From Blepharisma stoltei (lineage: Eukaryota; Ciliophora; Heterotrichea; Heterotrichida; Blepharismidae), in the NCBI GenBank assembly GCA_914767885.1, contig CAJZBQ010000013.1, positions 1,178,001 through 1,242,000 of the forward strand: a DNA stretch of 64,000 nucleotides, read 5' to 3'. Of this stretch, positions 32,081 through 43,915 are shown piece after piece. How positions within the stretch are numbered: position 1 is the first letter of the stretch; every line of letters starts with the position of its first letter. The position numbers and the translations under genes were made by a program. The notes beneath the pieces are model-generated. The model had not been told where the DNA came from and did no database searches. It was given only the letters and a program-made list of their open reading frames with translations.

Positions 32081-33361
32081 TTATAAGGTCTTGAGATGCT
32101 TTAATTGTTTATTTTTCAAATCAAATTCAATGAGTCTGTAGTCACAAGTTATGAAGTAAAAGCTATCTTTATATAGCAATGAATAAGAATGGCGAGGCCA
32201 ACCTTCTCCAAATATGTTAGAAGTCCCAAATTGTGTTCATGTATTGATATCGTTTAAGCCACTTTCATAGCAGGATCTATTAAAGTCAATTATATAAGCT
32301 TTGTCTTTGGTTGCTAAAATAGTCTTTCCTGTGCTACTATTTAATGTAATTGGAACATTTGTATATGAATTATTTGAAATATTGTATCCGTATAGATATG
32401 GAGATTCATAACCTCCAATTAATATCACACTATTAATAAAAGCACAAGAAATAATTCTGTTGCCTGATACTGGATACTGAGCAATTGCATTTCAATTTTT
32501 TGATACAAGCGAAAATTTAAATGAAGCGTTTCCTACTCCTCCAAACATGTAAACAAAATCATCAATTGCAATAAGTCCAGAACAGTTACTGTATCGAGAA
32601 GAATCCAAAGGAATTATTAAGTTTTTTGGGGTTATAATAAAAGTTTCTGAATCAAAGCAACAAAACACAGAGCCATCATTTAGCAAGCAAGTTGGATCCC
32701 ATCCTTTTCAGTTCTTATTTATATTTTGTGAAATTGAGTTTTGTGACACAACATCAACAGCAAATAGATCTCTGATTTTAAAATATTTTATTATTGACTC
32801 TACTTTTATAGGCCTCAAGACTTCAAAGTTGTCAATATCAAATAAAAGTTTTGCTTCTTTAACAGAAAATAGATTTTCTATTTTTTCTTTTATACCAGAG
32901 TTGTTAATCTTTATTATATCTTCTTGCAATTTTATTTTTACTGCATCTTCAAGAGATAATTTTAATGCTGATTCAATGAAGCTCTTGCTGTTTAGATTGT
33001 TGATTTCTTCCAAGGTATCGCATAAACGTATATACTCGTCTAATCTTTTTTCTATACTTAAAAGCTTTCTTAATGATTTCTCAGTTGATTCCTTTACTTG
33101 CTTTATTAGCAAGGATGATTCTTGAATTATTTTTGACCGATCTTGCTTTACTTGAAGCTTTAAGTTTTTCAAAAATTTATAAATAGTGATTTTGGTTTGT
33201 AGGTCTGGATTTATCATGATTCGAGTGAAATGATGATTCCCAGCTGATTCTACATGCGTTCCAAGATGATTATAGCATATAAAGATTTTTTTATCTGAGC
33301 AATCGCATACATAAATTGGCTTATTTTGACAACCTATTGAACAAGTCACAAGCTCATCCAT
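32081..33361 (-). CDS. Family K copy 3, 426 aa
   Basis: Same length and layout as K2, to which it is very similar. The decisive codon for the genetic code is here: the second Trp of NKN-W-K-G-W-DPTC is TGG, whereas K2 has TGA. The finger, coil and propeller are complete. The coil carries only scattered substitutions (for example LSLEDAVKI for LSPEDAVKI). Confidence 0.87.
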
Positions 33362-34107
33362 TATTTATCAAACTCTACAAATATATATTTTTAACTGGGC
33401 TTATTCTGAATAATAATTAATGAATCGACTGATTTAAATGAGAAATTAGAATTCCAAATACTAATTAACTACTTAGTTGGATCACAATTAAAAAATTTTG
33501 CGCTTTTCAAAGATTGTCTGTAGTTTTTCAGCTTCTTATTTAAAAAAATACACAAAGATTAAATAAATCAAATAAAATTCACAGTAAATGCACAAGTGTG
33601 AAAAATTGTGATGATTTTTTTCTTGATATAGCTTTTCTGTTTAAATCGCAAATTTTAAGTGTGACTGATACAGAAGTTTCGTCAATCATCAATTTATTTT
33701 CTAAAATTTTATATTTTACTTAGCTAATGCCAAATTATTAAACAATTATTAAATCGAATTAACTGGAAAAGACAATAAATTCTCTTGCTTGTCAGTAATA
33801 AAACGTGTGAAACCAGAGATGCAATACCCGTGCTCTTTTTAGATTATTTTTGTATCAAAATACAATTCTAACTCTTTTTTTAACTCCTTCCCCTCTTTAA
33901 ATTGGAGCAAAATAGAGGGGTTGCTTGTTTTGAAACAAAAATTATAAAATGCTTATAAAAGTTTTTTCGAATTTATTTTATTTTTACGTAGAGAATCAGA
34001 ATGAAAGAATTACGTTAAATTACTTCTGCCTTCTAAATGGCAGTCCAATATGTTTTTAAATATTTATGTCGATTAAAGTACAAACTTTTAAACAATAATT
34101 TTATTAA
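33362..34107. other. Intergenic between K3 and K4
   Basis: Begins with the conserved K upstream block. Near 33883-33925 is a relic with TTAACTCCTTCCCCTCTTTA and TTGGAGCAAAATAGAGGGG, the word of MITE family B. Confidence 0.6.
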
Positions 34108-35415
34108 TTAATCAGAAAGAAAATATAATACCTGCAAGTTCCATTTGAGAAGCTTTAATTGTTTATTTTTCAAATCAAATTCAATGAGCTTATTCCCACA
34201 AGTTATAAAGTAAAAGCTATCTTTATATAGCAATGAATAAGAATGGCGAGGATAACCTTCTTCAAGCATATTTGCAGTCCCAAATGGTGTTCATGTATTG
34301 ATATCGTTTAAGCCACTTTCATAACAGGATCTATTGTAGTCAATTATATAAGCTTTGTTTTTGGTTGCTAAAATAGTCTTTCCTGTTTTACTATTTAATG
34401 TAATTGGAACATTTGTATATGAATTATTTGAAATATTGTATCCGTATAGATATGGAGATTCATAACCTACAATTAATATCACACTATTAATAAAAGCACA
34501 AGAAATATATCTGTTGCCTGATACTGGATATTGAGCAATTGTATTTCAATGTTTTGATCCAAGCGAAAATTTAAATGAAGCGTTTCCAGATCCTCCAAAC
34601 ATGTAAACAAAATCATCAATTGCAATAAGTCCAGAATAGTTACTGTATCGAGAAGAATCCAAAGGAATTATTAAGTGTTTTGGGGTTATAATAAAAGTTT
34701 CTGAATCGAAGCAACAAAACACAGAGCCATCATTTAGCAAGCAAGTTGGATCCCATCCTTTTCAGTTCTTATTTATATTTTGTGAAATTGAGGTTTGTGA
34801 CACAACATCAACAGCAAATAGATCTCTGTTTTTAAAATATTTTATGATTGGCTCTACTTTTATAGGCCTCAAGACTTCAAAGTTGTCAATATCAAATAAA
34901 AGTTTAGCTTCTTTAACAGAGAATAGACTTTCTATTTTTTCTTTTATACCAGAGTTGTTAATCATCATTATATCTTCCTGTAATTTTATTTTTCTAGAAT
35001 CTTCAGGAGATAATTTTAATGCTGATTCAATAAAGCTCTTGCTGTTCAGATTATTGACTTCCTCCAAAGTATCGCATAAGCGTATATACTCGTCTAATCT
35101 TTTTTCTATACTTATAAGCTCCCCTAATGATTTCTCAGCTGCTTCATTTATTTTCTTTATTAAAAAGGATGATTCTTGAATTAATTTTGACCGATTTTGC
35201 TTTACTTGAAGCTTTAAGCTTTTCAAAAATTTAGAAATAGTAATTTTGGTTTGTAGCTCTGGATTTTTCATGATTCGAGTGAAATGATGCTTCCCAGCTG
35301 ATTCTCCATGTGTCACAAGATGATTATTGCATATAAAGATCTCTTTATCCGAGCAGTCGCATGCAACAATTGGCTTATTTTGGCAACCTACTGAACAAGT
35401 CACAAGCTCATCCAT
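34108..35415 (-). CDS. Family K copy 4, 435 aa with altered C-terminus
   Basis: The finger (CSVGCQNKPIVACDCSDKEIF), coil and propeller are complete. After KNKQLKLLK the usual HLKTL-stop is replaced by WNLQVLYFLSD, because a deletion fused the last codons to downstream sequence (the AATACCTGCAAGTTCCATTT block that normally lies beyond the gene). Frame is otherwise open, again with TGA as Trp. Likely still expressed if the tail is tolerated. Confidence 0.83.
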
Positions 35416-36560
35416 TATTTATCAAACTCTCCAAATATATATTTTAAATGGGCAAAAGAAGTCTTATTCTGAATTATAATTAATGAATCGACTGATTTAA
35501 ATGAGAAACTAGAATTCCAAATACTAATTAACTTCTTAGTTTAGTTGGATCGCAATAAAATATTTGCATTCTCAATAGATTTTATGCTTCGTATTGAGAA
35601 AGCGCACAAACTTTACGATAAATCAAATAAAATTCACATAAAATGCACACATAGGCTATATTGTGATGATCTTTTTCTTGATAAAGCTTTTTTTGTTTAG
35701 ACTGCAAATTTTAAGTGTGACTTATACAGAAGTTTTGCAATCATCAATTTATTTTCTAAAAATTTTAGATTTTATTTAACTAATGCGTAATAGGTAAACA
35801 ATTATTAAAAAGGAGTTAATTGGAAAAGACATTAAACTCTCTTGCCTTTCAGTAATAAACTAGCAAAATCAGAGATGCAACACTCGCAAGCTCTTTTTCA
35901 ACTTTTTAGATTATTTTTGGATCAAAGTATTGAATTCTATTTACTTTTTAAGAAGAAGTAAACTGTAAAAATATAAGTTTGTGCAAATATTGATAATATG
36001 CTTTTCAGGCCTTCATTGGAGCCAGACCAAATGGAAGTTGTGAAAAATGGTCGCTTATTTCCTTGCATCATTTGCTTTAGTCGGCGCAGAGGAATGAAAT
36101 ATACGGCGCGCTGCTCTTAGCCAATTCAGAAGATTGTTGCAGAAACTCTCTTTCTATCTGTCCTCATTGCAGAGCACCTGGATTCCGTTTACGAGATCAA
36201 CTTTTTGAGCAAATAAAGCATTTGCCTAGATTAATTAGTTTTTATCTATAAGAATACTTGGGAATTATTAAAAGTTTATTAGTCGTATTGATTAACCAAT
36301 GCTCTCAAGAGCGTTGAGTTGATTAATAACAATATAATCAAAAAGACAAAAATACCCTCCCAGACCTGAAAGAAATCTAACTATTAGTATAAGCATAATA
36401 CCTGCAAGCTCCTTTCTTTTATTTGTTTGCTTCATTTTAAAATCAAGATTATTATTTTAAAATATTATGAGATGAATTCTTCAGCTTTTAACTTATTTTT
36501 ATATTTGTATCAAAATTAAATTCCTATTTAAAATTATTAATCTAAAAAATTAAAGTTAAG
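35416..36560. other. Intergenic between K4 and K5
   Basis: Holds the conserved upstream block, the GC-richer repeat at 35990-36200 shared with 31520-31790, and the common downstream block at 36300-36420. No supported gene. Confidence 0.55.
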
Positions 36561-37841
36561 CTATAAGGTCTTGAAATGTTTTAATTGTTTATTTTTCAAA
36601 TCAAATTCAATGAGTTTGTAGTTGTAAGTTATAAAGTAAAAACTATCTTTATATAGCAATGAATACGAATGGCGAGGATAATTGTGGTCAAGCATGCTAG
36701 CAGTCCCAAATGGTGTTCATGTATTGATATCGTTTAAGCCACTTTCATAGCAGGAGCTACTGTACTGAATTATATAAGCTTTGTTTTTGGTTGCTAAAAT
36801 AGTCTTTCCTGTGCTACTATTTAATGTAATTGGAACATTTGTATATGAATTATTTGAAATATTATATCCGTATAGATATGGGGATTCATAACCTACAATT
36901 AATATCACACCATTAATAAAAGCACAAGAAATAAATCTGTTGCCTGATACTGGATACTGAGCAATTGCATTTCAATTTTTTGATACAAGCGAAAATTTAA
37001 ATGAAGCGTTTCCATACCCTCCAAACATGTAAATAAAATTATCAATTGCGATAATTCCAGAGCAGTTACTGTACCGAGAAGAATCCAAAGGAATTATTAA
37101 GTTTTTTGGAGTTATAATAAAAGTTTCTGAATCGAAGCAGCAAAACACAGAGCCATCATTTAACAAGCAAGTTGGATCTCCAATTTTAGAGTTCTTATTT
37201 ATGTTTTGTGAAATTGAGGTTTGTGACACAACATCAACGGCAAATAGATCTCTGTTTTTAAAATATTTTATGATTGGCTCTACTTTTATAGGCCCCAAGC
37301 CTTCAAAATTGTCAATATCAAATAAAAGTTTTGCTTCTTTAACAGAAAATAGACTTTCAATTTTTTCTTTTATACCAGAGTTGTTAATTTTTATTATATC
37401 TTCTTGTAATTTTATTTTTACTGCATCTTCAGGAGATAATTTTAATGCTGATTCAATAAAGCTCTTGTTGTTTAGATTGTTGACTTCTTCCAAGGTATCG
37501 CATAACCGTATATACTCGTCTAATCTTTTTTCTATACTTATAAGCTCTTCTAATGATTTCTCAGTTGTTTCCTTTATTTGCTTCATTAGCAAAAATGATT
37601 CTTGAATTACTTTTGATCGGTCTTGCTTTACTTGAAGCTTTAAGCTTTTCAAAAATTTAGAAATAGTAATTTTGGTTTGCAGGTCTGGATTTGTCATGAT
37701 TAGAGTGAAATGATGCTTTCCAGCTGATGATCCATGCGTTCCAAGATGATTATTGCATATAAAGACCGCTATATCTGAGCAATCGCATACATAAATTGGC
37801 TTATTTTGACAATTTATTGAACAAGTCACAAGTTCATCCAT
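36561..37841 (-). CDS. Family K copy 5, 426 aa
   Basis: Intact. Finger, coil and propeller are as in K2/K3, ending KHFKTL. It differs by SKIG in place of W-K-G-W before DPTC, so two of the UGA/UGG Trp sites are replaced by other residues; the remaining TGA codons are still needed as Trp. Stop is TAG rather than TAA. Confidence 0.87.
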
Positions 37842-39046
37842 TATTTATCAAACTCTACAAATATATATTTTAAATCGGCAAACAAGTTTTATTCTGAATA
37901 ATAATTAATGAATCGACCGATTTAAATGAGGAATTAGAATCCCAAATACTAATTAACTGCTTAGTTGGATCGCAATAAAACATTTGCATTCTTCTATAGA
38001 TTTTCTGCTCCGTATTGAGAAAAGGCACAAAGCTTATAATAAATAAAAAAATTCACAATAAATGCACAGGTGTGCAATGTTTTGATGATTTTTTTATTTA
38101 TATAGCTTTTTTTGTTTAGATCTCAAATTTTAAGTGTGTAAAAAGATTTTAGGCAATCATCATTATTAGCTAATCGGTAAACAATTACTAAATGGAATTA
38201 ATTGGAAAAGACAATAAATTCTCTTGCCTTGTCAGTAATAAAACTAGCGAAATCAGAGGTGAAATACCCACAAGCTCTTTTTCTTTCTTGTGGTTAGTTT
38301 TGTATCAAGCATTGAATTCTAAATACTATTAACTCCTTCGCCTTCTTTAATTGGAGCAAAGTAGGATGTTTATTTGCATTAAAAAAAATTATAAAACAGT
38401 TTATAAAAGTTATTTCGAATTTAATTTATTTTTATGTAGAGAATTAGAATTAGAGAATTTCGTTAAATTACTTCTGTCTTCTAAGAGGCACTTAAATTTT
38501 TTTTTTCAAATATTTTATGCAGAATTATTTCAAAAAATTAATCGGTTTAATGTGAAAACTTTTAAATAATAGTCTTATAAAAAGTATACTGTTATCAATA
38601 AACTCGACGCTCTTGAGAACATTGGTTTCACCAATATAAGTAATAAAATTTTAATAATTCCCAAGTATTGTTAAAGATAAAAACTCATTAATTTAGGCAT
38701 ATGAGCTGGTTGGCTCGAAAGGTTGATAGTGCAAATGGAATCCAGATTCCCTGCAATGAGGACAGATAAAAAGAGTTTATTAGCTATATTGGTGAAACCA
38801 ATGCTCTCAAGAGCTCGAGTTTATTGAAAACAGTATAATCAGAAAGAAAAGAATGCCTCTCAGACCTAAAAGAACTTCAACTATTTTAGCACAAGCACAT
38901 AATACCTACGAGCTCCATTCTTTTCTTTGTTTGGCTATTTTAATATCAAGACTTAATTCTAAAATTCTTACTAGATGAATTCTTCAGTTTTTTAACTAAT
39001 TTTTTCTCTTTGTATAAATTAAATCCTATTTAAGATTATATTAAAG
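37842..39046. other. Intergenic between K5 and K6
   Basis: Conserved upstream block at 37842-37985. A family B relic near 38335-38365 (TTCTTTAATTGGAGCAAAG). At 38600-38850 a piece of the intergenic repeat is present in opposite orientation to that at 31750-31900 and 36180-36330 (shared TGGAATCCAGATT and AACTCGACGCTCTTGAGAAC-like blocks). Confidence 0.55.
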
Positions 39047-39445
39047 TTATAAGGTCTTGAGATGCTTTAATTGTTTATTCCTCAAATCAAATTCAATGAG
39101 TTTGTAGTCGCAGGTTATAAAGTAAAAACTATCTTTATATAGCAATGAATAAGAATGGCGAGAATCACCTTGTCTAAACGTGATAGCAGCCCCAAACGGT
39201 GTTCATGTATTGATATCGTTTAAGCCACTTTCATAACAGGATCTATTGTACTGAATTATATAAGCTTTATTTTTGGTTGCTAAAATAGTCTTTCCTGTGT
39301 TAGTGTTTAATGTAATCGGACCATTTGTATATGAATTATTTGAAATACTATAGCCGTATAGACATGAAGATTGATAGCCTACAATTAATATCACACCATT
39401 AATAAAAGCACAGAAATATATGCGTTGCCTGATACTGGATACTGA

Positions 39446-39985
39446 CTCCCCCCATCCTTGATCGAACGATTGACTGTAAAAATTCCTAAAAATTGGGGAA
39501 ATTAACCCCCATCCTTGATCGAGCGATTTTCATATCATGACAATTTTTATATATATAAAAATATATTAGTTATCAAAAGTTTGGGAAGATGTACCTATTG
39601 AAGTTTTTGTCAGAGCTTTCGGACGACAGAAAGCTGCGAAGTTAACCATCCGAAGTGATTTAGTCATCAACCTAGGCTTGAAAAACTCAATAATCTTAAA
39701 AATAGAGATTCTTTAAAATTTAAAAAAAAAAAAATTTTAATTCAGTAAGTAACAAATTAAAATTTAAACAGTTTAAAAGGGTAACTAATAAACCAAAATA
39801 TTAAAAATTAATATTTTATGTAATTAATTCAATTTTTTGTAGTAAAAATAATTATTAAATACTCTTAACCCTCTTATTTAAAAGTAAATAAAAAAAAATA
39901 TATATAAATTTTTTTTCCCGAAAAATTTTTTTAACCCCCATCCTTGATCGAACGATGGCGAGTCGTTCAAGGATGTGGGGAGCGA
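39446..39985. mobile_element. MITE family C (ATCCTTGATCGAACGAT word), 540 bp
   Basis: Inserted at TACTGAGCAATTG; paralogues have the uninterrupted site. The left end starts CTCCCCCCATCC and repeats its word in direct orientation about 65 bp further in. The right end is a hairpin of the word (cccccATCC...GGATGTGGGG). Target repeat TGA on the left, CGA on the right. Confidence 0.88.
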
Positions 39986-40463
39986 GCAATTGCATTTCAA
40001 TTTTTTGATCCAAGCGAAAATTTAAATGAAGCGTTTCCATACCCCCCAAACATGTAAACAAAATCATCAATTGCAATAAGTCCAGAACAGTTACTGTATC
40101 GAGAAGAATTCAAAGGGATTATTGAGTTTTGGAGTTATAATAAAAGTTTCTGATTCAAAGCAACAAAACACAGAGTCATCATTTAGCAAGCAAGTTGGAT
40201 CTCATCCTTGTCAGTTCTTATTTATATTTTGAGAAATTGAGGTTTGTGACACAACATCAACAGCAAATAGATCTTTGATTTTGAAATATTTTATGATTTG
40301 CTCTATTTTTATTGGCTTCAAGCCTTCAAAATTGTCAATATCAAATAAAAGCTTTGCTTCTTTAACAGAAAATAGACTTTCTATTTTTTCTTTTATACCA
40401 GAGTTGTTAATCATCATTATATCTTCTCGTAATTTTATTTCTAATGCATCTTCAGGAGATAAT

Positions 40464-40933
40464 AATTGCCATCATGGCATGATGGCGAAAAAAACCCCCC
40501 AAGAACTCGAGGCCAAAAATTTTAAAAAAATAGCCTCGAGGGACCACGGGGTCGCAGGTGGCAGTTCCAGGCTGCAGACTTGGGCTGACTGGCTTCCCCT
40601 CGACCCACAGGTAAGAGGACAATCGGCGGACACTTCTGGAGGAGCATTATGCTGCCTGTAAATGGCAGAGGTAGATCCAGAAGGAGGTGAGGGATGCCTC
40701 AATCATCCCCTAAGCGCTAACAGGGGTTAAGAGAGTCCTGCGCTGCAATTTTTGGTCTGAGCAGGTTCGGATGAGTCTCCCCGTTAGACTGATGACGTCA
40801 CCATTTTTGGTGGCCCAGAAGGAAAAGGGCGTTAGGTGGCTTTAGTGCTTAGCGCCACATGAAGCGTGAAGCTGAGTTTCGACTGGCTAGTGGCTGAAAT
40901 AACCCGTTAATCCCCTCTAACTAAATCTCTCTC
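40464..40933 (-). mobile_element. SINE-like insertion with 12-bp target duplication
   Basis: Flanked by TCAGGAGATAAT (40452-40463; 40934-40945). Intact K copies have one TCAGGAGATAAT at this point. Markedly GC-richer than the host. Shares TGACGTCACCA, CGGGGAGAC and GCGCTAAGC-type blocks with 12344-12822; read on the minus strand its 3' end is GCCATCATGCCATGATGGC plus AATT. Confidence 0.88.
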
Positions 40934-41345
40934 TCAGGAGATAATTTTAACGCTGATTCAATAAAGCTCTTGCTGTTTAGATTGTTCACTTCTTCCAAAG
41001 TATCGCATAAACGTGTATATTCGTTTAATCTTTTTTCTATACTTAGAAGCTTTTCTAATGATTTCTTAGCTGCTTCATTTATTTGCTTTATTAGCAAGGA
41101 TGATTCTTGAATTATTTTTGACCGGTCTTGCTTTACTTAAAGCTTTAAGTTTTTCAAAAATTTAGAAATAGTAATTTGGTTTGTAGGTCTGGATTTTTAA
41201 TTATTCGAGTAAAATGATGTTTCCCAGCTGATTCTACATGCATCCCAAGATGATTATTGCATATAAAGACCCCTTTATCCGAGCAATCGCATACATAAAT
41301 TGACTTATTTTGACAATCTATTGAACAAGTCACAAGCTCATCCAT

Positions 41346-42288
41346 ATTTACAACTCTACAAAAATATATTTTAAATCGGCAAACAAGTTTTATTCTGAAT
41401 AATAATTAATGAATTGACTGATTTAAATGATTTAAATGAGGAATTATATTCCAAATACTAATTAACTCCTTATTTGGATCACAATAAAATATTTCCATTC
41501 TTCAATAGATTTTCTGTTTGCATTGAGAAAAGGCACAAAGCTTATGATAAATTAAATAAAATTGACAGTAAATTAACAGGCGCGCAATATTGTGATGATT
41601 TGTTTCTTGAAATAGCTTTTTTGTTTAGATTGCAAATTTTAAGTGTGTAAAAAGAATTTAGGCATCAATTTATTTGTTAAAAATTTTAGATTTTATTTAA
41701 CTAATGCCTGGCAGGTAAACGATTACTAAATGGAATTAATTGGAAAAGACATAAAATTCTTTTGCCTTTCCACTAATAAAACTAGCTAAATCAGAGACGA
41801 AATACCCGCAAGCTCTTTTTCCTTTTTTATATTATTTTGTAATTAAGGTGTTATTAAATTATTGTTACAATATAAAAAGCTGAAATTTTAGTATTGAAAT
41901 ATAGCCTTTATAATAAATTCGGTGATGATTTGAGGATATGAGCCCATAAAGGCTAAATTAATAACAAAATTGCAAATGAAATTAAATGAGTGACTGAAAT
42001 TTATAATAGCATATATTCTAACTAATTATTAAAATTTTGAATTTTAATTTATTCTAATTGCACTTTTCCATTGAATAGGCCAAAGCTAATTTTACAAAAA
42101 TTCATATTTTTCCTAAAAGAGCTCCATCTATCAGCATAAGCACATAATACCTACACCTGCTTTCTTTTATTTGCTTGGCTATTTTAATACCAAGATTTAA
42201 TTCTAAAATATTAGAAGATAAATTCTTCAGTTTTTTAATTATTTTTTCTCTTTGTGTAAATTAAATGCTATTTAAGATTATATTAAAG
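41346..42288. other. Intergenic between K6 and K7
   Basis: Starts with a diverged copy of the K upstream block. The rest is AT-rich with fragments of the common downstream block (42120-42180). Confidence 0.5.
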
Positions 42289-43915
42289 TTATAAGGTCTT
42301 GAGATGTTTTAGTTGTTTATTTTTCAAATCAAATTCAATGAGTTTGTAGTCGCAAGTTATAAAGTAAAAGCTATCTTTATATAGCAATGAATAAGAATGG
42401 CGAGAATCACCTTGTCTAAACGTGCCATCAGACCTAAATGATGTCCATGCATTGATATCGTTTAAGCCGCTTTCATAACAGTAGTTATTGTACTGAATTA
42501 TATAAGCTTTATTTTTGGTTGCTAAAATAGTCTTTCCTGTGCCGACAAATAGCGTAATTAGAACATTTGTATATGAATTATTTGAAATATTGTATCCGTA
42601 TAAATTTGGAGATTGATAACCTCCGATTAATATCACACCATTAATAAAAGCACAAGAAATATATGCGTTGCCTGATACTGGATACTGAGCAATTGCATTT
42701 CCATTTTTTGATCTAAGGGAAAATTTAAATGAAGCGTTTCCATACCCTCCAAACATGTAAACAAAATTATCAATTGCAATAAGTCCAGAGCAGTTACTGT
42801 ACCGAGAAGAATCTAAAGGTATTATTAAGTTTTTTGGGGTTATAATAAAAGTTTCTGATTCAAAGCAACAAAACACAGAGCCATCATTTAGCAAGCAAGT
42901 TGGATCCCATCCTTTTCAGTTCTTATTTATGTTTTGAGAAATTGAGGTTTGTGACACAATATCAACGGCAAATAGATCTCTGTTTTTAAAATATTTTAAT
43001 TTTGTAGGCCCCAAGCCTTCAAAATTGTCAATATCAAATAAAAGTTTTGCTTCTTTAACAGAAAATAGACTTTCTATTTTTTCTTTTATACCAGAGTTGT
43101 TAATCTTCATTATATCTTCATGTAATTTTATTTTTAATGCATCTTCAGGAGATAATTTTAATGCTGGCTTAATGAAGCTCTTGCTGTTTAGATTGTTCAC
43201 TTCTTCAAAGGTATCGCATAAACGTATATACTTGTCTAATCTTTTTTCTATCCTTACTCCTCCCCCCGTGAGCGAACATAACCATTAGAAAATCACTATG
43301 TTTTGCCCAAAAACCCACCCTCTGTGAACAACAAAATTTTTTTTAATTAATAAAATTTTTTTATGAGGAAAAATTTTGATATATAAGTTATAGCTAGTAT
43401 CATGAAATCTCAAACTAATTCTGTTTAATTTTAAATAAATTGCATTTTTAAAATCTAAATTTTACAAATTAATTAATATTTGCCTTCCAATTTTCGAGAA
43501 GTAGGAATTTTTTAAATTCCGAAATTTTTTTTTTTCTTTAAATTTATATATAAATTTTTTAACATTCCTCCGTGGGTGAACAAAAAATCTTGTTCGCTCA
43601 CGGAGGGGGATTTAGAAGTTTTCCTAATGATTTCTCAACTGCTTCATTTATTTGCTTCATTAGCAAGGATGATTCTTGAATTATTTTTGACCGGTCTTGT
43701 TTTACTTGAAGCTTTAAGTTTTTTAAAAAATTAGAAATAGTAATTTTGGTTTGTAGGTCTGGATTTTTTATGATTCGAGTGAAATGATGCTTTCCAGCTG
43801 ATTCTACATGCATCCCAAGATGATTATTGCATATAAAGACCCCTTTATCCGAGCAGTCGCATACATAAATTGGCTTATTTTGACAATCTATTGAACAAGT
43901 CGTAAGTTCATCCAT
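42289..43915 (-). CDS. Family K copy 7, 422 aa, interrupted by a MITE
   Basis: Pieces 43915-43613 and 43254-42289 join to 1,269 nt with frame LGKLL-RIEKRLDKYIRLC. The finger (CSIDCQNKPIYVCDCSDKGVF), coil and propeller are complete. A 12-nt deletion shortens GPIKVEPIIKYFKN to GPTKLKYFKN. Here several Trp sites of the family are TGG or replaced (DINAWTSF is TGG; SKNGNAIAQ has Gly), which gives the internal calibration for TGA as Trp. Intact only after excision. Confidence 0.85.
43255..43612. mobile_element. MITE family A acting as a 358-bp IES in K7
   Basis: Direct repeats TTA at 43254-43256 and 43612-43614. Left end ACTCCTCCCCCCGTGAGCG; right end is a hairpin (CCTCCGTGGGTGAAC / GTTCGCTCACGGAGG). 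Other K copies show the empty site CTTAGAAG. Confidence 0.9.

Larger units (their letters stand above)
39047..41345 (-). pseudogene. Family K copy 6, broken and twice invaded
   Basis: Homologous to K5 end to end, but carries a TAA in the coil (KL-stop-VKQD, about 41142), single-base losses (near 41176, 39412, 40120) and two insertions: a MITE (39446-39985) and a SINE-like element (40464-40933). Excision would remove the insertions but not the small lesions, so it is most likely dead. It is valuable because its intact paralogues give exact empty sites for both insertions. Confidence 0.88.

Noticed and set aside
30579-43288. Plus-strand ORFs of about 90-134 codons opposite each K gene
   Set aside because: Antisense shadows of the conserved coil; they follow the K reading frame and have no independent signal.
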